From: Bacteroides_E sp964522975
GTDB lineage: Bacteria; Bacteroidota; Bacteroidia; Bacteroidales; Bacteroidaceae
NCBI GenBank assembly: GCA_964522975.1
Contig: CAZFXK010000041.1
Coordinates: forward strand, 1 to 19,997
DNA: 19,997 nucleotides
Direction of reading: 5' to 3'
In this document: in pieces, positions 13,983 to 19,997 of the stretch
Layout of the letters: each line of letters begins with the position of its first letter
How positions within the stretch are numbered: position 1 is the stretch's first letter
Program-made: the position numbers and the translations under genes
Notes under the pieces: generated by a model
Told to the model about the DNA's origin: nothing
Seen by the model: only the letters and a program-made list of their open reading frames with translations
Databases searched by the model: none

Positions 13983-14885
13983 CTATCCAAGCTCTTCTGA
14001 GGGAACCTGTTCTTCTACACCATTTGTAGAGCGCAAAACATTCAAACTATTTTTAGCAGCACTACAGATTCGCTTATCAAATAGTTTCATCCACGATTTA
14101 CTCTTCTTACGCGACAGAATACGAGGATGAGGTAATGATATCAGCGGATACTGCTTACCATTAACATCATAACTTCGCAAAAGTCCATCCAACAAAGAAA
14201 CAGATCGAGCCTGAGTTGTTTTTATTAAATATTGAGCCGGAGCAGCTCCCAAAGTAATAATAAGTTCAGGATCACAAATTTCGATCTCTTCATCCAACCA
14301 TTTCATACTCTTCTTAGCGTAAGAAGCAAAAGCGTTGCGAGTTGGTAGAATTGTTTTACCTAATTTCTCATACTTCTTTACATCCAGAGAAGTAAATAAA
14401 TAAACTTTCACTAAATTAGTAAGCCAACAATCTTTATAACTCACTCCTATTTCGTCCAATAAACATTCCTGTAAATCTTTCGCCATTAAATTTTCATATA
14501 ACTGATTTCCTTTGTAATAAACCTCATCTATAAGTGGACCATCACTATTTGCTATAGGTACATTGGGAACTCCTTTAATGGTTGCTATTTTGGCCGTAGG
14601 AAAATCTCCTACCACGAACACTTTATTCTTTACAGTTTGAATAGGAACTATGGGATGAATAGGTGTTCCTTGTAGAAATATAGTTTCTTCTGGATAACCG
14701 ATATCTTTTTTATACTCATTAAAACATTTTTCTTGATACACTCGAATTCTATGCATGGACTTATTTTTGTTTATATAAAATTTATCATTGGGATATTTTT
14801 CAGTAGGAAGCAGGCTTCGAATAGAAGGATAAGCCTCAATCTCTATGAAGATACAAAAAATAAAGGACAATTCAAAGTATAGCAA
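13983..14885 (-). CDS. Uracil-DNA-glycosylase-superfamily protein with an unclear start codon
   Basis: The sequence has family-4/5-like uracil-DNA-glycosylase motifs: VFVVGDFPTA (89-98), IANSDGPLIDEVYYKG (111-126), LTNLVKVYLF (155-164), PELIITLGAAPAQYL (206-220) and SLPHPRIL (250-257), where active enzymes have a His-Pro in motif B. It may remove uracil or a related base from DNA, or be a divergent relative. Six cysteines are present, but a clear Fe-S arrangement is not evident by eye. The longest reading frame begins with TTG at 14885 and gives 300 residues. Its first dozen residues (LYFELSFIFCIF) look like translated promoter sequence, while IEIEAYPSIRSLLPTEKYPN looks like real protein. The first in-frame ATG is residue 44. 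The true start may be a non-ATG codon near 14846-14838. Confidence 0.7.
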   Translation of the reverse strand: MLYFELSFIFCIFIEIEAYPSIRSLLPTEKYPNDKFYINKNKSMHRIRVYQEKCFNEYKKDIGYPEETIFLQGTPIHPIVPIQTVKNKVFVVGDFPTAKIATIKGVPNVPIANSDGPLIDEVYYKGNQLYENLMAKDLQECLLDEIGVSYKDCWLTNLVKVYLFTSLDVKKYEKLGKTILPTRNAFASYAKKSMKWLDEEIEICDPELIITLGAAPAQYLIKTTQARSVSLLDGLLRSYDVNGKQYPLISLPHPRILSRKKSKSWMKLFDKRICSAAKNSLNVLRSTNGVEEQVPSEELG

Positions 14886-15064
14886 ATCTCAAAGCATTAT
14901 TAAAGCACTGATAAACAAACGTTAACGAGAATCATCCATCAATTAGCTTAATTCCAATCAAGGAGCAAAAACAGCTCAAAAAAGTCAGGAATAGATAGAA
15001 TGCAGATTCAATACACCATAATATGCAAAATATTATTTACCTTCGCACAACACGTTTTGATGAT

Positions 15065-15883
15065 ATGGAAACTAAAGTCTTAGATGATAAAAAAATATAC
15101 GAGATAGCTAATTTAGCCTTAGACATAGGAACCTTTCTTTTGGCTTCAGGAGCTCATTGTGGTAGAGTATACCGTAATGTTTCCAGAATAACCGAAGCTT
15201 GGGGAGTCAGGGTAAACATGCACATCACATTTACCGGCCTCCTCATCACTGCTCAATGCAAGAAAGGTGAAGCACAAGAGTGTGGAAAAGCAGTAACACT
15301 TTTCAAGAAAACTAAAATTTACGATATCAACTTCAATGCCATTAATGAAATCAGCCAACTTTCGTGGTTAATCGCAGAAGAAAAAATAAGTGTGAGTAAA
15401 GCAAGAAATCTATTTAAACGCATTTGCTCTGGCAGGAAATACTCCACTCCAACCCTTTTATTGGGCATTGGTTGTGCTTGTGCCTGTTTATGTATAGTAG
15501 CCGGCGGTGATTGGAAAGATGCTATCATAGGATTTATTGCCTCTATTGCAGGAATGGTAATACGTTTAGAAATAATTAAACGGAATTATAATATGATGTT
15601 TTCTTTCATTGCAGCAGCCTTTTTTACCACTCTTATCACTTCCTTACATCTTATAGGTACCTTTGAACCCATTTGGGGTTTAAGCACAGCACCGGATAGA
15701 GCATTGGCAACTGCTGTGCTTTATTTAGTTCCGGGTGTTCCTTTAACCAACAGTCTCATTGATTTAATTGAAGGTTATATACCTTCAGCCATTGCACGAG
15801 CCAGTTTCAGTGCCTTTATCTTATTGTGCATTGCAATAGGAATGTCCATCAGTATTTTACTTTTTGGCATAAATCAGTTTTAG
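15065..15883 (+). CDS. ThrE-like exporter, N-terminal half (DUF1212 family)
   Basis: The product matches the DUF1212/ThrE N-terminal domain. KKIYEIANLALDIGTFLLAS and GAHCGRVYRNVSRITEAWG form the conserved cytoplasmic start, including the HCGRV motif. MHITFTGLLIT follows. The C-terminal half (from about residue 125) has about five membrane helices, including PTLLLGIGCACACLCIVAGG and FSAFILLCIAIGMSISILLF. ThrE exports threonine and serine by proton antiport. In Bacteroidota it is split into two genes, as here. An upstream in-frame ATG at 15023 would add 14 residues. I prefer 15065 because the upstream stretch contains a -7-like sequence (TACCTTCG, 15038-15045) and METKVLDDKK resembles a normal N terminus. 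The partner gene starts 2 nt after this stop. Confidence 0.82.
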   Translation: METKVLDDKKIYEIANLALDIGTFLLASGAHCGRVYRNVSRITEAWGVRVNMHITFTGLLITAQCKKGEAQECGKAVTLFKKTKIYDINFNAINEISQLSWLIAEEKISVSKARNLFKRICSGRKYSTPTLLLGIGCACACLCIVAGGDWKDAIIGFIASIAGMVIRLEIIKRNYNMMFSFIAAAFFTTLITSLHLIGTFEPIWGLSTAPDRALATAVLYLVPGVPLTNSLIDLIEGYIPSAIARASFSAFILLCIAIGMSISILLFGINQF

Positions 15884-15885
15884 AT

Positions 15886-16383
15886 ATGAGTTTAACCGTA
15901 GCCACCATAATTGATATTTTACTTGGTGCAATCATTGCAACAGGATGGAGTATCTTATTCAATTCACCACGTAAGATTGTATGGATTGCCGCTTTATTGG
16001 GAGGGTTAGGACATAGCGTCCGTTTTTTGCTGATTGAAGGTTTTAATCTACATTTAGTACTAGCCACCCTTATAGGAACCTGCACCATTGGATTATTAGG
16101 CATTATTTTTGCTAGAAGAGCCGATGTACCTCCCGTAGTTTTTACCATGCCAGCTTGTATTACAATGATTCCTGGCCTACACGCTTACCACTCCATGATA
16201 GGATTCATCAAGATAGCTGAGATGGGGATAGAAAACCCGGATCCATACCTAATAGCCCAAACTACGCACTATGTTGTTATTACTATTGCTTTACTCTTTA
16301 CTCTGTCCATTGGCATTACCCTAGGCTCGCTTCTTTTCAGGAAGAAAACCCCAAGAAAAGTAGAGTTAAGCTTAAAAGATTAA
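15886..16383 (+). CDS. ThrE-like exporter, C-terminal half (DUF3815/ThrE_2 family)
   Basis: This 165-residue membrane protein has about five hydrophobic helices and the ThrE_2 patterns ATGWSILFNSPRKIVWIAAL (about 18-37), GGLGHSVRFLL (38-48), FARRADVPPVVFTMPACITM (about 74-93) and IPGLHAYHSMIGF (94-106). It completes the split exporter with the preceding gene, only 2 nt away, implying translational coupling and a two-subunit inner-membrane transporter for threonine/serine or related small metabolites. A longer frame from 15826 exists, but its extra 20 residues overlap the preceding gene and lack helical or conserved character, so the ATG at 15886 is chosen. The C terminus is a basic tail (FRKKTPRKVELSLKD). 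Substrate is inferred from the family only. Confidence 0.85.
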   Translation: MSLTVATIIDILLGAIIATGWSILFNSPRKIVWIAALLGGLGHSVRFLLIEGFNLHLVLATLIGTCTIGLLGIIFARRADVPPVVFTMPACITMIPGLHAYHSMIGFIKIAEMGIENPDPYLIAQTTHYVVITIALLFTLSIGITLGSLLFRKKTPRKVELSLKD

Positions 16384-16427
16384 AGTATAATCAGATTATT
16401 CTCTTAAAGGAAACAGAAACCATAGTT

Positions 16428-16883
16428 ATGAAGAAAGTAAAAACAGATGAATTAAAGACACTTACATCGACTACAAAGACACGCGTTCGCTTTGGAGAAA
16501 TAGATGCAATGCTTATTGTTTGGCATGGTAATTACATTAAATATCTGGAAGACGGCAGAGAAACTTTTGGATATAAATATGGCTTAAACTACCAATATAT
16601 TTGTGAACAAGGCTATATACTACCTGTTGTTGATTTGAAAGTTCAATACATTAAATCGGCTTCTTTAGATGACGTAATCCGCATAGAAACCACCTATATA
16701 GCATCTCCTTCTGCAAAAATGATTTTCAGTTATAAAATATACAGAGATAGTGATTCCACACTATTAACTCAAGCCCAAACAACACAACTTTTTCAAACAA
16801 ACGACAGAAAATTGGTTATAGATAAGCCTCCTTTCATTGAGGAGTGGGAAAAGAGGCACAAGATATTCATACCTAAAGAATAA
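16428..16883 (+). CDS. Acyl-CoA thioesterase, 4HBT/YbgC hot-dog family
   Basis: The 151-residue protein has the hot-dog thioesterase signature RVRFGEIDAMLIVWHGNYIK (19-38). D26 and the H33-G-N-Y segment correspond to the catalytic Asp and neighbouring His of YbgC/FadM-type enzymes. YLEDGRETFGYKYGL forms the central helix start. Later strands include VVDLKVQYIKSASLDDVIRI (about 65-84) and MIFSYKIYRDSDSTLLTQAQ (about 97-116). Family members hydrolyse acyl-CoA thioesters in the cytoplasm. The usual Gly after the Asp-x-Met position is replaced by Leu (DAMLIV). The gene follows the ThrE pair by 44 nt without a terminator and is probably in the same transcript, though the functional link is unclear. 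The acyl substrate cannot be deduced. Confidence 0.82.
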   Translation: MKKVKTDELKTLTSTTKTRVRFGEIDAMLIVWHGNYIKYLEDGRETFGYKYGLNYQYICEQGYILPVVDLKVQYIKSASLDDVIRIETTYIASPSAKMIFSYKIYRDSDSTLLTQAQTTQLFQTNDRKLVIDKPPFIEEWEKRHKIFIPKE

Positions 16884-16944
16884 TATCCTTATATTCAACA
16901 AAAAGAGTTCTAATAACTATCTACTAAGTAAAAGTGAAAACGAA

Positions 16945-18810
16945 TTAAGCCTCTATCTCACTCAATATTAACCAACGCATACTTTTCTCATTCAACTCGT
17001 CATCAACATGAGATAAACGAATAGAGAGTTTTGTGATTTCATCAACCTCAAGTTGACCACTGGCCAGCTTTTTTTCAATTTCTTGCTTTTCTTCCTCGAG
17101 ATTATCAATGTCTTTTCCTAATTGGTCAAATTCTCTTTTCTCATTAAAAGTCATCTTCCGTATTTCATTTAGACGAACACGCTCATGTTTTTCTTCTTCG
17201 GGTTTCTTTTTTTCTTCTTGTTGATCCTCTTGAACTTCTTTCCAAGCCCTATACTGAGTATAATTACCAGGAAAGTCTCTAATATCACCCTGCCCATTGA
17301 AAACCATTAAGTGATCTACCACTTTATCCATGAAGTAGCGGTCGTGTGACACCACAATAACACAACCTTTAAAGTCTTGTAAATACGCCTCTAAAACATT
17401 TAAGGTCATAATATCCAAGTCATTCGTAGGCTCGTCTAATATTAAAAAATTGGGGTTTTGGATTAAGATCGTACAAAGATATAACCTGCGTTTCTCTCCT
17501 CCACTCAGCTTTTCAACAAAATCATACTGCTTTTCGGGTGAAAACAAAAAGTACTGTAAAAACTGCGAAGCTGTTAGCTTTTTGCCATTCCCCAAATCAA
17601 TGACTTCTGCAATTTGTCGAACTACATCAATCACTTTCATCGATTCATCAAACTGAAGTCCTTCCTGAGAATAGTAACCAAAACGAACAGTAGTACCTAT
17701 ATCTATGGTGCCTTTATCCGGTTGAACCTTACCTAAAAGTATTTTTATGAAAGTAGACTTTCCCGTTCCATTGGCTCCAACAATCCCCATCTTTTCATAA
17801 CGAGAAAAAATATACGAAAAATCCTCTAAAATAACCACATCACCATAACGTTTAGATAACCCTTCTGCTTCAAAAATCTTACTTCCAATATAAGAAGCCT
17901 CAACCTCTAATTTCACATTCCGATTGTCTGTTTTACGTTTAGCTACTTTTTCTAATTCGTAAAAAGAATCTTCACGATATTTTGCTTTTGTTCCACGTGC
18001 TTGTGGCATTCTTCGCATCCACTCCAACTCCGTACGGTACAAATTCTTAGCACGTGACACTTCCATATTAGAAGTATCAATTCGCTCTTGTCTTTTTTCC
18101 AGATAGTAGCTATAGTTTCCCTTATAAGAATAAATCTGTAGGTTATCGATCTCTAAAATTTCTGAGCAAACTCTATCTAAAAAATAACGATCGTGCGTAA
18201 CCATCAATAGACTCAGGTTACTACGGGTTAAATAGTCCTCTAACCATTCGGTCATATCCAAATCAAGATGATTTGTAGGTTCATCTAAAATTAAGAAATC
18301 GGGTTCAACAATCAAAGTATTAGCTAAAGCTACACGCTTTAGCTGTCCACCGGAAAGCTCATCGACCGACTGATCAAAATCGTTAATATTAAGTTGAGAG
18401 AGAATCTGTTTAGCACGCTGTTCATATTCCCAAGCCCCCGTCAATTCCATCTGGCTAAGCAGTTCATCTAAACCGGGGTGTCCTTCCGTTTTCATACACA
18501 GTTCATACGCTTTAATCTGTTCCGTTATTTCATTGCCGTGATGAAAACAAGCCTCTAAAACAGTTATACCTTTAGGGTATTTAGGGTTTTGCTCTAAATA
18601 ACCCACCGTTAAACCTTTATGATAAGCAATGATACCCTCGTCATAAGGTTCTTTCCCGGCCAAGATATTCAGTAAGGTGGTTTTACCTGCTCCATTTTTT
18701 GCTATCAGCCCTATTCTTTGTCCTTCTGCTATACCAAATGATATATTCTCAAATAAAACCAGATCACCAAACGACTTCGTTAAATTATCTACCTGTAAAT
18801 AGCTTACCAT
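16945..18810 (-). CDS. ABC-F ATPase, Uup-like
   Basis: This 621-residue cytoplasmic protein has two ABC ATPase domains and no membrane segments, the ABC-F plan. Domain 1 has Walker A KNGAGKTT (K43), signature LSGGQ (152-156) and Walker B LILDEPTNHLDL (173-184). A charged linker covers about 240-300, including the MRRMPQARGTKAKYRE segment typical of Uup-like members. Domain 2 has Walker A GANGTGKST (K351), signature LSGGE (435-439) and Walker B FLILDEPTNDLD. The last 65 residues form a charged coiled coil, as in Uup. ABC-F proteins act on the ribosome and translation, and some protect against antibiotics. The Uup-like architecture favours a housekeeping role. It lies 35 nt downstream of the DUF3805-type gene and probably shares its promoter. 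Catalytic motifs are intact. Confidence 0.93.
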   Translation of the reverse strand: MVSYLQVDNLTKSFGDLVLFENISFGIAEGQRIGLIAKNGAGKTTLLNILAGKEPYDEGIIAYHKGLTVGYLEQNPKYPKGITVLEACFHHGNEITEQIKAYELCMKTEGHPGLDELLSQMELTGAWEYEQRAKQILSQLNINDFDQSVDELSGGQLKRVALANTLIVEPDFLILDEPTNHLDLDMTEWLEDYLTRSNLSLLMVTHDRYFLDRVCSEILEIDNLQIYSYKGNYSYYLEKRQERIDTSNMEVSRAKNLYRTELEWMRRMPQARGTKAKYREDSFYELEKVAKRKTDNRNVKLEVEASYIGSKIFEAEGLSKRYGDVVILEDFSYIFSRYEKMGIVGANGTGKSTFIKILLGKVQPDKGTIDIGTTVRFGYYSQEGLQFDESMKVIDVVRQIAEVIDLGNGKKLTASQFLQYFLFSPEKQYDFVEKLSGGEKRRLYLCTILIQNPNFLILDEPTNDLDIMTLNVLEAYLQDFKGCVIVVSHDRYFMDKVVDHLMVFNGQGDIRDFPGNYTQYRAWKEVQEDQQEEKKKPEEEKHERVRLNEIRKMTFNEKREFDQLGKDIDNLEEEKQEIEKKLASGQLEVDEITKLSIRLSHVDDELNEKSMRWLILSEIEA

Positions 18811-18845
18811 AAGAATCCCTTCTCTTTTCTTAATCTTATTATTAA

Positions 18846-19676
18846 TTACAAACTACTCAATAGCTCTTTATATATCTCTATTACGTTGACTACCCCATTC
18901 TTTTCCATCGCATTCCATACAATTGCCAAGGGATCAATCACTCTCTTCGAAGGCACATAATATAATACAGGAGCTTCTCTGCTCCCATCTACTAAAGTTT
19001 TCCACTCAAAGCCTTCAACTTCATTATATAGCATAACGCATAAAACAACACCAAGGCCGAACCAATCTTTACGTTTTTTTCCACCAATCAACCCCTTATT
19101 TATCACTTCTTGCAGCTTATTCAAGTCTTCTTCAGTACCTTGAAACTCTTTACTAAGTGAAGTTTTTATTCTATGGCTAATCTCATCGTAAACCACATTC
19201 ACTTCATAAGTTTCAGCTAAACGAATAGGGATTAATTCAGATGGGTATTTTTTGTTTTCCGAACGAATCTCAATGGAATTCAATAATTCAATGACTTCAT
19301 CATAACCAACTCCTTGTGGAACCGTAAAAGAACATTCTATAACAGTATTCTTTTCACCCAATATCCAATGATGTGTAGTATAATACACCCCTTCTTCTTT
19401 TGCTGACTCAAGGTAATAAACTGCATTGTAAGAACCAATTTTCATTTTCCTACTTGCATTATTAAGCGTCAACACCTGTTTCATCTCTTCTTCTGCATAC
19501 ATCATTGCACCTTTGGAATTGAGCTCTTTTCTATAAACAGAAATTCTAAAATTTCCGGTCCAACGATTAGGGTTATAAAAAAGAAAAGAACCTTCTCTAT
19601 CTTCAAACTCATTCCACGAAGCAGGATAAATCAAAGAGAACCAAGATTGGGGAGATATGAATTTTCTACCTTGCAT
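18846..19676 (-). CDS. DUF3805/DUF3806-type Bacteroidota protein of unknown function
   Basis: This 276-residue protein resembles the DUF3805 (N-terminal) plus DUF3806 (C-terminal) proteins of Bacteroides. The N-terminal part, FISPQSWFSLIYPASWNEFE with FLFYNPNRWTGNFRISVYRK, looks like a PsbP/Mog1-like alpha-beta domain. SLSKEFQGTEEDLNKLQEVI and KRKDWFGLGVVLCVMLYNEV (about 203-222) belong to the second half, and the end is FEWKTLVDGSREAPVLYYVP before a helical tail. There is no signal peptide, so it should be cytoplasmic. It is the first gene of a two-gene minus-strand unit with the ABC-F ATPase. A minus-strand -7 element (TACTTTTG) lies 47 nt upstream of the ATG. The family call comes from sequence memory without alignment; no biochemical function is known to me. 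Confidence 0.7.
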   Translation of the reverse strand: MQGRKFISPQSWFSLIYPASWNEFEDREGSFLFYNPNRWTGNFRISVYRKELNSKGAMMYAEEEMKQVLTLNNASRKMKIGSYNAVYYLESAKEEGVYYTTHHWILGEKNTVIECSFTVPQGVGYDEVIELLNSIEIRSENKKYPSELIPIRLAETYEVNVVYDEISHRIKTSLSKEFQGTEEDLNKLQEVINKGLIGGKKRKDWFGLGVVLCVMLYNEVEGFEWKTLVDGSREAPVLYYVPSKRVIDPLAIVWNAMEKNGVVNVIEIYKELLSSL

Positions 19677-19723
19677 ATTTTATTTCATTTAGCTATTCTA
19701 ATTTAGAAAGATAAATATACAAA

Positions 19724-19731
19724 CAAAAGTA
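19724..19731 (-). promoter_or_regulatory. -7 element of the DUF3805/ABC-F unit
   Basis: On the minus strand this reads TACTTTTG, an exact TAnnTTTG match, 47 nt before the ATG at 19676. The same octamer precedes the histone H1-like gene. The -33 element is not clear. Confidence 0.45.
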
Positions 19732-19795
19732 CAAATTAATCTTGCTAGTACTAAAAAATAGATGGCATAACCGATTAAGATAAAACTTCAAAATC

Positions 19796-19906
19796 ATGAA
19801 CCCAATGATAATCTATTTTATATTCTCTTTATTCACGATTTTGATTATCACACTTACTTGGAGGAAGCAAACGAAATTCGAAGTTCAAAATTTACAAATC
19901 AATTAA
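19796..19906 (+). CDS. Possible 36-residue single-pass membrane peptide
   Basis: An ATG-started frame encodes MNPMIIYFIFSLFTILIITL followed by TWRKQTKFEVQNLQIN and a stop. The first 20 residues are a plausible membrane helix, then a basic segment that would remain in the cytoplasm. No promoter motif or homologue is recognised, and AT-rich sequence makes such short hydrophobic frames easy to obtain by chance. Beyond its stop, an open frame reading QEIIEKGLYALRKGSA runs off the right edge (from about 19951) without a visible start and could be the beginning of, or an interrupted part of, another gene. Confidence 0.3.
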   Translation: MNPMIIYFIFSLFTILIITLTWRKQTKFEVQNLQIN

Positions 19907-19997
19907 TTGAATATAAACAACTTACCTTTCTATCATTTATCCTTTCAAACAAGAAATCATAGAAAAAGGACTCTATGCTCTTCGCAAAGGTTCTGCA

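Noticed and set aside
15826..15885. Upstream start for the second ThrE half
   Set aside because: The added residues overlap the first ThrE gene and lack family similarity; the ATG at 15886 gives the normal N terminus.

Overview
The window looks like the chromosome of a low-GC member of the Bacteroidales, close to Bacteroides. Four things support this. Genes lack Shine-Dalgarno sequences. Several upstream regions carry the Bacteroidota -7 element TAnnTTTG, in the best cases with a TTG about 18-19 nt upstream. Lipoproteins carry acidic residues just after the lipid-bearing cysteine, as in surface-export signals of this phylum. The gene content (BtuG-type propeller lipoprotein, histone H1-like protein, two-gene ThrE exporter, DUF3805 protein) is also typical. 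Genus-level assignment is inference.

Layout. 1-90 is the edge of a degenerate 22-nt tandem repeat. 245-1870 holds a MltD-like lytic transglycosylase and an MgtC/SapB membrane protein, probably co-transcribed. 2155-7056 is a vitamin B12 uptake operon: promoter element, cobalamin riboswitch, TonB-dependent receptor (btuB), surface propeller lipoprotein (btuG) and a third lipoprotein with a PKD-like domain and a large C-terminal region, a candidate for the BtuH class. It ends at a perfect 22-nt palindrome and a 19-bp bidirectional terminator. That terminator is shared with a convergent 58-residue histone H1-like gene, which is short enough to be missed by simple ORF calling.

7495-12213 holds a Schlafen/AlbA_2-type protein, an unrecognised lysine-rich-tailed protein, a large divergent lysine-2,3-aminomutase-like radical SAM protein, an inosine/uracil-type DNA glycosylase homologue and an ArsC/Spx-like thioredoxin-fold protein. 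12253-12410 is a stand-alone tRNA-Trp with its own promoter and terminator. It is followed by a DUF493 protein, an unrecognised three-helix membrane protein and, on the minus strand, a second uracil-DNA-glycosylase-superfamily protein without a usable ATG near its apparent N terminus. 15065-16883 is a split threonine/serine exporter (ThrE N and C halves) followed by a 4HBT thioesterase. On the minus strand, 16945-19676 carries a Uup-type ABC-F ATPase downstream of a DUF3805-type protein. The last 320 bases hold a promoter element for that pair and a possible 36-residue membrane peptide.

Most of the window is ordinary housekeeping sequence. The B12 operon is the clearest working system, but its type is already known. 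The most open functional questions are the divergent KamA-like enzyme, the third B12-operon lipoprotein, the 207-residue and 297-residue unknown proteins, and the repeat cut by the left edge. No defence island, integrase, insertion sequence or CRISPR array was seen.
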